A stretch of DNA of 64,000 nucleotides from Alnus glutinosa (lineage: Eukaryota > Streptophyta > Magnoliopsida > Fagales > Betulaceae), in assembly GCF_958979055.1 (NCBI RefSeq), contig NC_084886.1:4421001-4485000 (forward strand), written 5' to 3'. Below the pieces are notes generated by a model. It made no database searches, had not been told where the DNA came from, and worked only from the letters and a program-made list of their open reading frames with translations. This document shows positions 14,459 to 27,570 of this stretch, piece by piece (positions within the stretch are counted from its first letter, which is position 1; each line of letters opens with the position of its first letter). The position numbers were made by a program, and so were the translations under genes.

Positions 14459-15111
14459 AAATGTTTTACTTTGGGTGAAAATTTAATTAAAAATAATATA
14501 TGTTATCACATTTCATAATAATTAAGTATGACAACCGGTGAGTTTTTACAGGACACACGTTTTTTTTATCATACTTTATTTTCAATAAAAATTGGGTGTA
14601 AACTCAGTCATTTACACCCTCTAATAGAGAGCTGTCACATCAACATTTTACACAATAATAAATAAACCTCTTCTCACACAATCAAATCACTCTCTTTTCC
14701 TCCCTCACCCTCATTCCCCTTAAAAAATACGGCTATGTTGGGTAAGTTGTACACATGTGGGATTTTATATGGTTATGTCGGGTAAATAGTCAAACAATAA
14801 TACTTCAAATATAAAGCAAAAACAAAAACATTGTCTATGACCACGGGCGATGTAAGGTGAAAAAGAACGTTACCGATGATTTCACTTCAACATCAATACA
14901 TCATCAATTTGCAACTTGCATTGGAAATTGTCTTCATAGGTTTTTGGACAAACATTTCATATATATATATATATATGACATCATCAATTTCACACCGAAA
15001 TCTTTTTATGACATGTTTTTTACGCATTTATTTAGAGAACATGGCTTTGATTTCTGACCTTGTTGGATTTTCTAGTGGGCGAATATTACTCTACAAACTT
15101 TAATTTGTATC
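14459..15111. other. Gene-free AT-rich spacer
   Basis: Between two small mobile elements. It contains an (AT)n tract near 14959-14976. Two overlapping short open frames here lack homology and codon bias. Nothing else seen. Confidence 0.5.
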
Positions 15112-15435
15112 TGTTGAGTGTTCTTGGACCTCTCTTAAATCTAAAAGTTAGCTCATGAGATGAAACTTTTCTTCACACTTATAAATTGACCACACAGCCC
15201 CTTCCACAACCGATGTGAGATAAATTCCAACATTTTCTCCTCTCACACATTGAGCATGGATCTGCTAACATCGACCTCTTTTACGGATTGGGTTGTAACT
15301 TGAGCTTTTATAATAGTGTTGAGTGGTCTTGGCCCTCTCTCAACCAAAAATTAACTCATGAGGTGATGCTTTCCTTTACATTTATAAACTGACCACTCAG
15401 CCCTTTCCACAACCAATATGGAATAAATCCCAACA
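15112..15435 (-). mobile_element. TRIM-like miniature LTR retrotransposon, 324 bp
   Basis: Two direct repeats, 15112-15232 (121 bp) and 15317-15435 (119 bp), both start TGTTGAGTG and end CAACA, the TG...CA ends of LTRs. Only 84 bp separate them. The 5-bp duplication GTATC lies at 15107-15111 and again at 15436-15440. Read on the minus strand, the right-hand repeat is the 5' LTR, and a purine tract (GAGAGGAGAAAA) sits directly before the other LTR, as a polypurine tract should. No coding capacity. I do not recognise a primer-binding site. The two LTRs differ at many positions, so the insertion is old. Confidence 0.75.
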
Positions 15436-15748
15436 GTATCATCTAGGATTTTTAGGCTATGATTTTTACTATTGACAATTGTAAGATTTGATTTATGTTA
15501 TGGAGGATTTATGGTCGAGTTATGGAGTTACTTGATGAATATTATCTTACAAGTTTTAATTTTTATTATGGAGGATTTTTGGCTTAATTATGGAAAATCT
15601 CATTTGATCAAAGAACACACATTTTAAGGAAAAAGTAATGAATAAACAATCTATTTATCTTAGAAAAATATTGAAAATCACACTTTTACAAACATGTCAC
15701 TGTGAATTAATTATTGGATCAATTATTATTTAAAAAATAAAAAAAGAG

Positions 15749-15915
15749 TAATGATTCATTATTATCTTTTGATATAATTTTTTACCACTTTGTTTATGTG
15801 GCAAGGTGGTTCTCCATCTTATTTTATTTTTAAAACTCAGAAAGTAGTAGAGAACCACCTTACCACATAAATAAGGTGGTGAAAAGTTGTATCGAAAGGT
15901 GATACCGAATGATTA
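15749..15915. mobile_element. Palindromic MITE, copy A of a two-copy family
   Basis: The two arms are inverted copies. The left starts TAATGATTC and contains TTATGTGGCAAGGTGGTTCTC; the right contains GAGAACCACCTTACCACATAA and ends GAATGATTA. A 20-base AT-rich loop lies between. A related copy is at 56744-56911. The 3-bp TTA at the ends could belong to the element or to the target site. Confidence 0.7.
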
Positions 15916-18900
15916 CTTAAAAAAAAAAAAAAAAAAAAAAAACACAATAAAAAAGAAAATGTCACAAACTGCCAAATTCTGAAATAAAGTTAGTGCAAGA
16001 AAAGAGATGTGAGAAAGATGCGAATAAAATTTATATATATATTTTGACTTTTAAAGACGGAGAAATGATGAAAAGGTTTATAAACATGGAATGAGAAAGA
16101 ATATCTGACGTATTTTTTTATGCGAATGTCACTGTTTTAAAAGATACACAAGAACGGTGTTTACTGGTGAAAGAATGCGAGAGGCTCAACTCCCACTCCG
16201 AAGAACGTTGAGGACTACCACATCTACTTGTCAGAATTTTTATCATACTTTATTTTCAACGCATGAAACCCGCCCGTATCCAATACGTAATTTGTGGCTG
16301 TCATGTATTCAAATACGCGGTCCTTTTTGGGTATATATCCTTCAAGTGGAATCTCAGGGCTGTACGTGGAGGGTGATATTGTGATGACAACCATCAAATA
16401 ATCGCTGTGAGATTAGCTCACCTCTGGTCCACACCAATCGCCTTAAATCGGCGATACGGGGGTGATCTGACTACGAGAGCGAAAATCAATCTTGGAAAGA
16501 CAACTCGAGAGAAATATCCCAGATTTGATCTGCAGTGTCTGAAAGTATGAACTTTGGTTAGCAAAAGTCTAAGCACAGAAAAGGAATACTTGGTCCCACC
16601 TCCAGATTTCCTTGGGACTTCCAAATCTCCTCAATTCTGTCCCCTGTCGCGTTGGCTCTGCCACAAACTTTTTTCTTTTTTCTTTTTTCTTTTTGTAAGT
16701 AAACTCTGCCACAACTTAATTTCACTTTAAAATGTATACCATACTTTTTTTTTTAAAAAAAATAATAATTAATTAATATAATTAATAAATTAAAATTTAA
16801 TAGTAATTTATCTCATATTTAATGATAATTTTAAAAATCATATTAATTTTGAGAGAACTTAAAATGATAATATTTCTTTTAACTCTACACTTTGTAATAC
16901 GTTGCAACATCTCAAGACTCTTATCCTATACGCTTCTTTTTGTATTCTTATTTAAGCATGAGGCCATAAGCATCTTTGGTAATTTTTTATTTTATCAAAC
17001 TATTATCTAGTAAATATTATGAAAACTCAATTATTTGAGTAGGTTGATTTAATAATTTTATGCATATACTAGCAATTTAAACAATATATATGAGAGATCT
17101 TACGCATTTAAGTAGGTGGCTGGACCTCGGCCAAATCTCCCACTGTCTTGAGTTAACACAAAAAATTTAATGGTTTATCACACATAAGAATATAAAGAAA
17201 AAAAAAAAAATACTAAATGCCATAATTTTATTTTATAATTATTTTAGAATATTGATATGATAGTAATATACCTCAAACTAATTCTTGTATTAATCATTTA
17301 AAAAAATTAAAATTATTTGAAATTATTTCAGGAGTATTATGAGATTTTGCTAGGGTTTGGGTTGGAAATTTTATTACTTCACGCCCTTTATCATTAAGGT
17401 TTTTAATGATATGGTTGGTGTTCACATCATTAGGTGGAAAGTGTGCGATCAAATGGAAGAGTAAATTGATTTGTATTTTTTTTGGCAAGTGGCTCACCTT
17501 AAAATCAAGTGAGGGTACATGTTTAAATGCATAGTTTATTAACGTAAGGAATTAAAATATCTTTTATTGGCAGTAAGAATCGGGTTAGGATCTCTCCTAT
17601 TTTGTGGATTTTTTTAAGTCATAATTATTATTTTTAAATTAAACGATTTAAATCTTATCAACTCAGCATATATTATATTTAAAATTTAACATTGATTAAA
17701 ATATTGCAGGAATTACATCTTATAGAGTAGTACCATAAAAATTTTAGAGGATATAGATCTATAAAAATCAAGCCTAAATGATAGCTAGGGAGATTTTTTT
17801 TTTTTTAATAAATTTATTACTAGCATTTAATTTCGAAAACATGTTGACAAATGTACCGTAAATGGGTCGTGCTGTAATTGTATTATTTCACTTTCTAAAA
17901 GGGAACTCTAGAGTTGAATTAATAATAAAATTGATATTCTTGTAACACTTGTAAAAATAAAACTAGAAAAAATTGAATTTCCATTTAAAATTCATAAATG
18001 CAGATCACAAAAAAGGTGGCTCAATGCAAATAATCTCGTATAACAAGCTAAACTCTCACAGCAACATTTATCTACCGGTGGCTGAAATATTTAAGGGATC
18101 AGTAAGAGCTAGAATTACGTCAACTAGTATTGTTGGAGCATTGTTTAAGAAACATTTATTATTCTAAATCAACAATTTTTTTTTCTTTCTATAATTTGGT
18201 TTGAAAATTCATAGAACTCACGAAATTTCCCTTAATAATGATTGAAAATAATTGAACCATATATACGGATTACGGACCTCACAATCCTTTAATATTTGAT
18301 GAAGATCACAAGGGAAATACGGAGCACGAGGTAGCACGTGTATAAGTGTGTATGAGTCGGCGGGGGTAAGCCAGGCTCACAAGATAGGCAAAGATACTTG
18401 CCTGTGGTATCGGCCTTTATTGCAAGGAAAAGGAAAAGGAAAAGAAGGATAAGAAAGACTTGGGACGTTGGGAACTCACCTGTCAGACTGTACGAACCGC
18501 GTAGTAAATATCCACCGGCAAAAGGCGGTAAAAATCTTCCCTCTTTTTCATGCCGCCGGTTCCCGAGCCCCTCTTGTCGCTCTGTCTCATTTCTTTTTTT
18601 TCCCACCTACGGATTTGACGGCGCGGTCCTCTGTTGACCTGCGGTCAACTCCCCCACACTCAACCAACCACTGTGGCACACGTCCCTAAGATTGACCAAA
18701 ATCTCGCGTAAAATATCGGTCAGGGTCTGTTCGCGATACGATCAGGACAGTCGCGAGATATGGGGGCCGTGATTTGGAGATCGCACCAAAGTGGATATCG
18801 AATCTCAGCGTAATGGCTTCAATTAAAAAAAGCAGATTTGAGATTTCTTAGAGAGAGAATGATCGGATTTCAGAAAGGGACTAATAGAGAGAGGGTGTGT

Positions 18901-19076
18901 GTGTGAGAGAGAGAGACCGAGACAGGTAGACCATTTACATTTGCAGCTTATAAGAGAAGATTAGCCACAGAGGCAGAGGGGAACCTTTGTTTTGTTTCTT
19001 TTTCCTCCTCTTGAAGAAAATAAAAAAATTTAGAAAGAAAAAGGAGTACGTTCGGTGAATATTTACTGACTCGGAT
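15916..19076. other. Gene-free interval ending in the promoter and leader of the response regulator
   Basis: Mostly AT-rich. The stretch 16150-16630 is closer to 45% GC by eye but contains no gene I recognise. Near the right end, 18890-18920 is a GT/GA simple repeat typical of plant 5' leaders, and TTATAAG at about 18948 could be a weak TATA-like site. The 18300-19076 segment is the best candidate for the response-regulator promoter and leader. Confidence 0.45.
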
Positions 19077-20173
19077 ATGGACGGTAACTTTCTCGTTTCA
19101 CGGCGGATGATTGACGGTTTTGATGTTTCGTCGTCTGATTCCGATGAAGCTCACGTTCTGGCCGTTGATGACAGTCTCGTTGATCGGAAGGTCATTGAGC
19201 GGTTGCTTAAAATTTCTTCTTTCAAAGGTTTGCCTGTTGATCAGAAATTTTACTTTTTCTTATAGGTTATGTTTGTTTCATGGAATTTTGAATGGAAAAA
19301 CGGTCGGAGTGTGCAGTGACGGCTGTGGATAGTGGAAGGAGAGCCCTGCAATTCCTGGGGCTGGACGAGGAGAAGAGCGCCTCCGTTGGTTTTGATGTGA
19401 GTTTGAACAGAATGAGATTAATTCAAACAAACTAGGTTGCCAAATATTTATTTCCAGTATAGGATTTTGTTGCTGTGTATTTCAGGTTCTGATTCTTAGC
19501 TCTGTGTCACCTTTAGGGCTTGAAGGTGGATCTGATCATCACAGACTACTGTATGCCTGGAATGACTGGATACGAATTACTCAAGAAAATCAAGGTTAGA
19601 AATGTTTCACATAATTCACTTTCTCCGCAGAAATTTAACCAATTCTTGTTAAATGTAATTCGATCCTGTTGTTGGAACAGGAATCCTCTACATTCAGAGA
19701 GATTCCGGTGGTGATTATGTCCTCTGAGAACGTCTTAGCGCGTATTGACAGGTACTTGAAATAAAAAATAAAAAATAAAAAAGAAGAAAAAAGTGAAGGA
19801 TATTTATTAGTTAGAGAATTGTTAATTTTTTTTTAAATTTAAAATTTTTTTATGATATAGATGTTTGGAGGAAGGGGCAGAAGATTTCATAGTGAAGCCG
19901 GTGAAGTTATCGGACGTGAAGCGGTTGAAGGATTACATGATGAGAGAGGATGGAGTTGGAAGTGAGAATAGAGGAGGGATCAACAAGAGAAAGCTCCAAG
20001 ATTGTTGCGATCTGAGTTCATCAGAACCGTCAAATTCATCATCACCATCATCTTCTTCATCAGAATCGCCATCACGTTCGCCTCCATCGTCGTCATCGCC
20101 ACCGTCTATTCCCACACCTTTAGATTCTCCAATCAGGCGGCTTAAAATGACCACCACCGATTTGATTGATTAA
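19077..20173 (+). CDS. Type-A cytokinin response regulator (ARR3/ARR4-like), 230 aa
   Basis: Five exons: 19077-19227, 19317-19396, 19517-19594, 19681-19751, 19861-20173. They total 693 nt with matching phases and give 230 residues. The receiver domain (about 25-150) has acidic Asp31-Asp32 in HVLAVDDS, the phospho-acceptor Asp87 in [17 protein letters not shown], and Lys139 in FIVKPVKL. It has no Myb-like output domain, which defines type A: negative feedback in the cytokinin His-to-Asp phosphorelay, normally induced by cytokinin. The tail after ~150 is rich in Ser and Pro and ends SPIRRLKM..., as in ARR3/ARR4. ATG at 19077 is the first in frame and lies just before the receiver. Subgroup assignment is from memory. 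Confidence 0.93.
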
Positions 20174-21479
20174 GATCGTTCACACCTCTCTCAAGTCTAC
20201 AGTTGGAAATCCTGCAATCTCTGCAATTACCTTTTTTCTTTTTCTTTTTTCTTTTGTTTCACTTTCTTTCTTTTGGTAAAAACTGCAATTGTCCGTTACG
20301 TGTAACGGTTTTTGTTGCATTTTTGTTTTTTCCGTTATTTATTCTGCTTGTTGGCGTGAGGGGGTGAGCTCGAGTCACTAAACCGATTCCGTGACTATAC
20401 TAAAGATGAATCTCAGCCCTTTGATTTAAATTTGGTCGCTAGCTAATGTATCTTTTAGAGGAAATGGGAAATCGTGTGAACAATATTTTCCTGAAGCCAA
20501 TTTTAAAATGGTGGCTTGAGAGGTGCCACGCGATTGATTTGTGCATAGAAAAAGAAAAAGAAAAAAATAAAATTGGGTTGGAATTAGGCTGTGCAGAATG
20601 TTGTATATTGGGATTGAATTGAATTGATTTGTCAGGGATTGGCTAATGGATTTGCAAGATCTTGTCTGCTAGAAAGAATATTGGAATGGATGTGAAATGA
20701 AGATAGTTTGAAATGTTCCCTTTCGCATGGACTGGAAGTGGGGCTGGGATGTACTGTAGGGTTTGTCTAGTTGTCTCTTTGGGAGTGGCGTGCTTGCATA
20801 TGCCCTGCTGGCTAAAGGGCAAAAACCAATCCCACCCTACAGCCTGGGGGGGAGCCTGGGGGCTTAGCTACCTTTTCCAGATAAATCATTCGACCCGACG
20901 GAGACGGAGGCGCCTCTTTTTGTAGCAGGTTTAGGTACCTAGAAGTAGGGTTGTAATAGGATGGAGGAGTATTTAATGCTCGGATCGGAACACAGTGCGA
21001 GATACTGCTCATGAGCAGTGCTACGGAGAAGTACACTTTGCAGATGAATTTTCGAAAAAATGCTTCTCCCAACCATTACCGTTTTGCTCCTTTAGCAACT
21101 TAATTTTGATGTGCACAAAAATTGGTACATCTATTGTTGATGCTATTTTTTACTTGATGATGTGACAGCTTTTGATTCTTCTCTTCTCTCCGCCTGTAAC
21201 TTGCAACAAAGCAAGCAAAGACCCGTCGAGAGTTGGCCGGCGGAACCTCTTCCGATGCTCAAGTCAGTTGAGAGAGAGAGAGAGGGAGAGGGAGAGGGAG
21301 AGGGATGCTCATATATTAGATAGATCCATACCTCTTAGATGATAGGTATATATATAGACTTCATTTTACTGTTGATGCATAGCAAAAGTCTTGTTATTGT
21401 ACAGTGTGAACAGTGATCAGTAAGGTGTGAAGATATTAGGCATGTGCTACATGCTGATTTCTGACCTGATTTGACAAGT
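20174..21479. other. Gene-free interval downstream of the response regulator
   Basis: It starts with the T-rich 3' UTR of the response regulator (20174-20350). Further on is mixed-composition DNA without a recognisable exon. A GA/GGGA simple repeat lies at 21267-21304. Nothing else seen. Confidence 0.5.
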
Positions 21480-22337
21480 ACTAAGATCCTAATGAATGCT
21501 AAGGATCCTGGTGATTCCCGAACAACCATATAATCCCGAGACTTTGGTTATTCCCGACCAAGCATATAATCCGAGTGGTCATTACCGACAGACCGCATAA
21601 TCCCGACCAAACGTACCTTCCCGAGCGCATAACCCGAGTGGGGAATAATAATTCCCCAGCATCTATAATTCTTCAAAGTTGATTGGTAATATAGTTTTTG
21701 ATTTGGTGACGTGTTAACTTGTAATTGAAATTTTTTAGGAATTTGTAAAATAATAAAGACTTGTCAGATATATTAATGGAGTCTCATTTCAATGCTTAAG
21801 TCAATTGACATTTTTAGGAAGTATTGAGTATAAATAAGATAATTCAGAGTTTTGTAATACTTGGAGTCGCAATCTATTTATAGGCACATAGGTGCGATTG
21901 TACTGTTCAGAGGATTCCGGATCCCTCGGGATCCATGATCTCTTCATGGAGATAGTGACTCATGATCTCAGTGGGTATTGATCTTCCGGGATTTCGAATT
22001 TTTCGGGAACACTATCTCTTAAAGGAGATAGCGCTCTTCAGATCCTGAGTCTTTCGGAATCCACGACCTCTTCAGGATAATTGAATATCCCAAAAAATTC
22101 ATTCCCGAGACCGACTGGATATGGACACTGTGCATGTTCTTCTCATATCCCCGGGCACAGACCTTTCCGAGCTAGAGTACACCCCTGAAATTGGTGGACA
22201 AGCATGTATACAAGATTCTTTAATAATCTTTCGAGATCCTTATGACCGATCGGGCCTTCTTGGGTCAGTCGAACTAACAGGGCCCAAAATTTGATCGCGA
22301 GCTTACTTAGGCTTTGGGGATTATAATTACCCCAACA
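21480..22337 (-). mobile_element. Decayed LTR-retrotransposon fragment (LTR-like), inserted in LINE remnant
   Basis: Read on the minus strand, the segment begins TGTTGGGGTAATTATAATCC at 22337, exactly where the LINE reading frame is interrupted. It carries many TCGGGA/CCCGA words, and has a TATA box CCTATAAATAG at 21885-21875 followed by a transcribed-like stretch, as in U3-R of an LTR. A related motif TGCTGGGGAATTATTATTCC recurs at ~21661. No coding remains. An alternative reading is a ~220-bp solo LTR at 22116-22337 flanked by CCGAC (22111-22115 and 22338-22342); CCGA is so common here that this may be chance. The left boundary is uncertain. Confidence 0.5.
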
Positions 22338-22342
22338 CCGAC

Positions 22343-22694
22343 CATATTGAGAGGTAAAGTAAATGAATTTTGACATTAGAGAAGGCATAATAACTTCATG
22401 AATCACTTTATTCCTAGAGAGCCAAATATGATACAGTAAAACTAACACTGAAAGTTGAAAAATGTGAGCTTCTTTGGGGAAATACGGAAGGAAGCACACG
22501 GGTGTAGTAAAGCTTTAGTCCAGTTGGCAGTGGGCTGTAAACTGAGAGCTGAAGTGTTCAAAGGCCAAGAGGAATTATGCCACGATCTTCTAGCAAAAGG
22601 ACAACCGAAGAAAATATGCTGAAGAGTTTATTGGGGGGGAGCAAAAAGGGCAGCTAAGCATTTCTTCACTAGCATTGGGAAGAAATTCGGAGAT
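22343..22694 (-). pseudogene. LINE (L1-like) remnant, 3' part of the zf-RVT/linker region
   Basis: In broken minus-strand frames I can read a typical plant LINE segment: an IFFGCPFARRSWH-like motif (zinc-binding RVT region) followed by YHIWLSRNKVIHE. It continues the fragment at 27977-29560; the Copia element with its 5-bp duplication sits between them. Stops and frameshifts make it non-functional. Confidence 0.65.
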
Positions 22695-22699
22695 ATTGG

Positions 22700-23088
22700 T
22701 GAACGAGTTTGTGTTTTGAAGGAAATTGTATGTTATTGCACACTTATGTTAGTGATGGTACATAGGTATTTATACAGAGTTGCCTATACAGAAATGGGAT
22801 TGCATGATTACAGGGAATTGCTTGATTACAGGGATTGAGTATTCTCTATTTATGTTGCACGCAGATTTGGGATCACAGCAGCACTACTTTCCTTGTGCTG
22901 CTGTGATGCTTTCCTTTCTTGTATGGTGTAGACAGCTGGGATGAGCGTGATGCAAGGTTGACATTGATGCTATGATGGAATGATGCGCGGGCTCTTGGGA
23001 GGCTGCATAGGTAGGACTTGCCTTGTTGGGAGGTGCTGCATGGGGAAGACTTTCCATGTGAAGCTTGGATGATGTGTGTACACTAACA
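22700..23088 (-). repeat. 3' LTR of the Copia element
   Basis: 389 bp, nearly identical to 27583-27971. On the minus strand it starts TGTTAGTGTACAC and ends CTCGTTCA. The gag-pol frame runs about 200 bases into it before its stop at 22884, so the last ~68 residues are encoded by the LTR. Confidence 0.96.
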
Positions 23089-26000
23089 TCCCCCCGCAAG
23101 CGAATGGGAAGGGCAGTGACCATAAGCTTGGACTTGAGTGCAGCAAACCGAGCGGAGGACAATCCTTTGGTGAAGATGTCAGCAGTCTGATCAAGAGTGG
23201 ATATGAATTTGAGAAGAATGTCGCCATTAACTACCTTCTCTCTGATAAAGTGATAGTCCACCTCGATGTGTTTGGTGCGGGCGTGATAAACCGGATTAGA
23301 AGCAAGGGCGAGTGCACTGACATTGTCACACCATAATATGGGAGCTTGAGGCAAGCAAATGCCAAGCTCCTTGAAGAGCATCCGCAACCAAAAGAGCTCA
23401 GCAGTGGTAAGTGCTAAAGCTCTGTATTCAGCTTCAGTGCTGGAGCGAGAGACCACGGCCTGTTTCTTGGCACTCCAAGAGACGAGACAAGGACCAAGGA
23501 ACACCCCAAATCCAGAAGTGGAGCGGCGATCGTCCGGACTACCAGCCCAGTCCGAGTCGCAGAAGGCTTGTAGTTGAAGAGGACCTTTGGTGAAGAGTAA
23601 GCCATGGTCAATAGAGTTCTTGAGATACCGGAGGACCCTCTTGGCAGCAGACCAGTGAGTGGAAGAAGGGTTGTGCATGTGTTGGCACAACTGATTGACA
23701 GAAAAAGCAAGCTCAGGACGTGAGAGGGTGCAGTACAGGAGAGCACCAACCACCTGCCGGTATTCAGTGGGGTCTGGGAGCTGAGTGCCATCAAACTTTG
23801 ACAGTTTGGAACCGGAGGAACAAGGAGATGTCGCTGGTTTAGCACCAAGCATGCGGGTGCGGTGCAGCAGGTCAGTGATGTACTTAGTCTGACTGAGGTG
23901 CAAGGCATCTTGAGACCGGTGTGCTTCAATACCAAGGAAGAAGCTGAGAGGGCCAAGATCTTTTACTGGAAATTTGAGCTGCAATGCAGAAATCAGTGAG
24001 GTAATAGCTTCCTTGTGAGTTCCTGTGACAATAATGTCATCCACATAGATTAAGAGATAGATTTTAACATCATGCAAGATGAAAATGAAAAGAGAGGAGT
24101 CGACCAAGGAGGCCACAAAACCAAGTTCCAGCAGGGTGGATGAGAGACAAGTGAACCAAGCCCGGGGAGCTTGTTTGAGTCCATAGATGGACTTGTGAAA
24201 GCGGCAGACATGGTCTGGTTGGATGGGGTCAATGAATCCCTGAGGTTGCTCCATGTACACCTCCTCCATTAGAGAACCATGTAAGAAGGCATTGGAGACA
24301 TCCAATTGCCGAATGGTCCAATCAAAGTGAACTGCCAGTGCTAGAACAATTCGGATAGTAGAGGCTTTAATGACTGGACTGAAAGTTTCAGTATAATCAA
24401 CACCGTGTTGCTGCTCAAACCCCTTGGCTACTAACCGAGCCTTGAACCTCTCTATACTGCCATCCGGTTTGTGCTTAATGCGGTAGACCCACTTGTTTCT
24501 AATAACTTTCTGATGAAGAGGTCTTGGACACAATGTCCAGGTACCATTGGCAGTTAAGGCATCAAATTCCTGGGACATAGCAGCCCTCCATCGAGCATCA
24601 GAGACAGCCTTAGAGTAGCAGGAAGGCTCAGTCTCAGTGGAAGCTGTAGGCAAAGAAGCTGGAAAATGTTTGGAGGTGTAAAACATTTTGTAATTAGGAT
24701 AGGTTTTGGGTTTAGTAGACCCTGTTTGTGACCGAGTGAGCATATGATGGGTGGGAAGGGTAGGGAGAGGTAAAGGAGAGGTAGAAGGTGAGGATGAGTC
24801 TTCAAGTGTGTTGTTTAAAGGGGAAGGGGAAAATTCGGGTAAGGGGTTGGAGAGGGAGAGAGCAGGAGAGGCAGGGGCAGAGTTGATTGAAGAAGGAGGG
24901 GTATGGGATAGAGGTGCTATAGGAGGATAAGGGATAGGGCTGCTAGGTGACTCAGTGATAGGAGCAGGGGAGGGTAGGGATGGTGAGGATGGTAGTGGTA
25001 AGGGAGGTGGGACAGCAGGGTTGACAATGGGAAGAGAAGGTGATGTTGGTGTTACTGCAGGAGTTGCAGAATGAGAGGTATGTGGAACAGTGGGTAAATT
25101 GATAGGGGAAGAGAAATCAGGAGGAGAGAAACTTACAGACTGCAGAGATGGAACATCAGGAGCAGCAGTACCTGTGGCAGAAAGATGTGACATGGCTGTC
25201 CCCTTTGCTGGAAATGAGGCTTCATCAAAGACCACATGCCTTGAAAGGTAAACTTTTTGAGTAAGAAGATCGAAGCAGCGGTATCCTTTGTAGGAGTAGC
25301 CAAGGAAGATGCAGGGTTTGGACCGGAAATCTAGTTTGTGAGAAGTGTAAGGACGAAGCAAAGGGAAGCACTTGCAGCCAAAGACTTTGAGGAGGGAGTA
25401 GTCTGGATTTCTGTGATAGAGTTGTTCAAAGGGTGAGGAGTTGTTGAGGACAGGTGTGGGCAACCGATTTATGACATAGATGGAGGTGAGAAAGGCATCA
25501 ACCCAGAACTTATTAGAGAGACCCGAGTGTGCTAGCAAGGTAAGACCAGTTTCAAGAACATGCCTTAGTTTTCTTTCAGCTATTCCATTCTGCTGGGAGG
25601 TATGGGGACAGGTTTTTCGATGAAGAATGCCATTTTGTGTGAGAAAGGTTTGAAATCGGGTGGAGTTGAACTCCCCACCACCATCAGTTTGTAGTTGTTT
25701 AATGGGAGAGGAGAATTGATTTTCTGTTAGAAGCTTAAACTTGATAAAGGTGTCATAGGCATCAGATTTATAGTGGAGTGGGTAAAGCCAAGAAAACCGA
25801 GAGAAGTCATCGATGAAGATTATATAGTATTTGCAGCCACTCATGGAAGGAGTAGGGGAGGTCCAAATGTCAGTGTGTATGAGTTCCAGGGGTTTAGTGC
25901 TCATTCGAGAAGAAGGAGAGAAAGAGAGTTGTTTACTTTTGCCAAGTTGACAGAAATCACAAAAGGAAATCTTATTGATTTTATTTGATGAAAGAGGCAA

Positions 26001-27515
26001 ATGATGTGCCTTTATTACATGATTGACAGTAGAAAAAGAAGAATGGCCTAGCCTAGAGTGCCATACATCAGGTGTGGTTCTGAAGCCAAGTAGGGCTGTG
26101 AAGGTTGAAAAAGTCTTATTGGTGCTTGTGGGAGAAGAGCCTCGAAACCTTAAAGGGTATAAGCCATGTTCACTCCTTCCTTCCAGCAGTGTTGCATGCG
26201 TCCAAATGTCCTTCACAAAGTAATGAGATGAAGTGAGAATAAAATAACAATGATTATCCTGACAGAATTTTTGGATTGACAAGAGTTTAGTGGCAGCATG
26301 GGGACAATGCAGGACATTTTTAAGGTGAAAATGATAGTTTTGAGAGTTAAGAAAAGTGGAACCAGTATTCTCAATTTGCAGGCCAGCTCCATTGCCAACA
26401 GCCACCGAGTCATTGCCTTTGAATGGTTGCTGAAGGGAGAGGTTTTCCAACTCATTTGTAATGTGGGCATTGGCCCCACTGTCGGCAAGCCATTGCTGAT
26501 TTTCAAGTTCAGAGTTGATGTGTGCCACCATTGCTGTCAACTGAGATGGAGGGTGTCTTCCTTGGAAGGAGTAATCCATCCGGTGGAAGCAATCTAAAGC
26601 TTGGTGGCTGGTTTTGCCACAAATCTGGCAAGGGGGTCGATTGGTGTTGTTGAAAGAGGAGCCAGGTGGAGGAGGGGTCGGCAGCAGTGGAGGAGCTTGG
26701 TGTCCACCAAAATTGTTGAAGGGCTTGGGAGGTCCCGGCCTTGGTGAAAATCTGTTGAAGGGTATGTTCTTTGCTTTCCTGTAGTGTGGAGGACCTGATT
26801 TGAAAGGCCGATTTTGCTTCTGCATAACAAGAGCAAAGGTGCTGCTATCCGAGGAGACTTCTTGTTGTTGATTAAGCAGCATCTCATGGGAGAGCAATTC
26901 ATCTTGAAATTCAGTAAAGGAAGGTGCCTTGTCTTTGGAGGTCATGGAGAAGACTGTGACAAAGGCGTTGAAAGAGGGATTAAGGCCACTGATGATGTAG
27001 GAGATGAGATCCTCATCATCAAGGGGTTTGCCAATGGCAGCAAGTTGATTGGACCAAGATTGAGCAGTCTTCAAGTACTCAGAACAAGTTTTGGAGCCTT
27101 GCTTGAGTGTCTGAAGTTGCCGTTTCAAATGGGAGACATGGGATCGGGTAGAGGAAGCAAATTTTGTTGCCAAGGAGGTCCAAACCTGTTGAGAAGTTTG
27201 GAGTCCATAAATAGTGGAGAGGACAGATTCACTGAGATGGACATTGATCCAACTCAGAACATACTGATCCTTCTTTTGCCAAACAGAATAGGCTGCATTC
27301 AGCATTTCCTTGCCATCTTCACCGGGCAGGAATTTGGGTGGGCAGGGTTCAAAACCATCCACAATGCCTATGAGATCATGTGTTTTCAGAATAGGTGCAA
27401 GCTGAGTAGTCCAGGGGAGATAATTCGGACCCTCAAGTTTGATAGATGAGAAGTGAGTGAGGTTTGGGAGAGTGAAAGCAGGGGTAGCAGCAGGGGTTAC
27501 AGATGAGGAAGCCAT
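22884..27515 (-). CDS. Copia gag-pol polyprotein, uninterrupted, 1543 aa
   Basis: One open frame. I chose the ATG at 27515 (MASSSV..., 67 bases inside the 5' LTR border) rather than an in-frame ATG in the LTR at 27626. Domains: Gag with LEGPNYLPW (28-36); zinc knuckle C296-X2-C-X4-H-X4-C309; protease active site DSG at 345-347; integrase HHCC region from ~486 and catalytic Asp549, Asp611, Glu647; a Pro/Ser-rich linker (~780-930); reverse transcriptase from ~975 with YVDD at 1157-1160; RNase H with AFCDSDW at ~1317 and EAEYRAL at ~1361. No stop or frameshift is seen and all listed catalytic residues are present. It makes the capsid and enzymes for copying the element. Confidence 0.95.
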   Translation of the reverse strand: MASSSVTPAATPAFTLPNLTHFSSIKLEGPNYLPWTTQLAPILKTHDLIGIVDGFEPCPPKFLPGEDGKEMLNAAYSVWQKKDQYVLSWINVHLSESVLSTIYGLQTSQQVWTSLATKFASSTRSHVSHLKRQLQTLKQGSKTCSEYLKTAQSWSNQLAAIGKPLDDEDLISYIISGLNPSFNAFVTVFSMTSKDKAPSFTEFQDELLSHEMLLNQQQEVSSDSSTFALVMQKQNRPFKSGPPHYRKAKNIPFNRFSPRPGPPKPFNNFGGHQAPPLLPTPPPPGSSFNNTNRPPCQICGKTSHQALDCFHRMDYSFQGRHPPSQLTAMVAHINSELENQQWLADSGANAHITNELENLSLQQPFKGNDSVAVGNGAGLQIENTGSTFLNSQNYHFHLKNVLHCPHAATKLLSIQKFCQDNHCYFILTSSHYFVKDIWTHATLLEGRSEHGLYPLRFRGSSPTSTNKTFSTFTALLGFRTTPDVWHSRLGHSSFSTVNHVIKAHHLPLSSNKINKISFCDFCQLGKSKQLSFSPSSRMSTKPLELIHTDIWTSPTPSMSGCKYYIIFIDDFSRFSWLYPLHYKSDAYDTFIKFKLLTENQFSSPIKQLQTDGGGEFNSTRFQTFLTQNGILHRKTCPHTSQQNGIAERKLRHVLETGLTLLAHSGLSNKFWVDAFLTSIYVINRLPTPVLNNSSPFEQLYHRNPDYSLLKVFGCKCFPLLRPYTSHKLDFRSKPCIFLGYSYKGYRCFDLLTQKVYLSRHVVFDEASFPAKGTAMSHLSATGTAAPDVPSLQSVSFSPPDFSSPINLPTVPHTSHSATPAVTPTSPSLPIVNPAVPPPLPLPSSPSLPSPAPITESPSSPIPYPPIAPLSHTPPSSINSAPASPALSLSNPLPEFSPSPLNNTLEDSSSPSTSPLPLPTLPTHHMLTRSQTGSTKPKTYPNYKMFYTSKHFPASLPTASTETEPSCYSKAVSDARWRAAMSQEFDALTANGTWTLCPRPLHQKVIRNKWVYRIKHKPDGSIERFKARLVAKGFEQQHGVDYTETFSPVIKASTIRIVLALAVHFDWTIRQLDVSNAFLHGSLMEEVYMEQPQGFIDPIQPDHVCRFHKSIYGLKQAPRAWFTCLSSTLLELGFVASLVDSSLFIFILHDVKIYLLIYVDDIIVTGTHKEAITSLISALQLKFPVKDLGPLSFFLGIEAHRSQDALHLSQTKYITDLLHRTRMLGAKPATSPCSSGSKLSKFDGTQLPDPTEYRQVVGALLYCTLSRPELAFSVNQLCQHMHNPSSTHWSAAKRVLRYLKNSIDHGLLFTKGPLQLQAFCDSDWAGSPDDRRSTSGFGVFLGPCLVSWSAKKQAVVSRSSTEAEYRALALTTAELFWLRMLFKELGICLPQAPILWCDNVSALALASNPVYHARTKHIEVDYHFIREKVVNGDILLKFISTLDQTADIFTKGLSSARFAALKSKLMVTALPIRLRGDVSVHTSSKLHMESLPHAAPPNKASPTYAASQEPAHHSIIASMSTLHHAHPSCLHHTRKESITAAQGK

Positions 27516-27570
27516 TTGGAGAAATTGAGAAGTAGAATAATTGAGATAGTAAAGGCGTTGGCCTATGAAG

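Noticed and set aside
22111-22342. Solo LTR with CCGAC target duplication
   Set aside because: CCGA words are very common in this stretch and LTR-like U3/TATA features continue beyond 22111, so the match may be chance.
26814-27449. Plus-strand open frame of 211 codons
   Set aside because: Antisense of the Copia gag region; no independent start context or homology.
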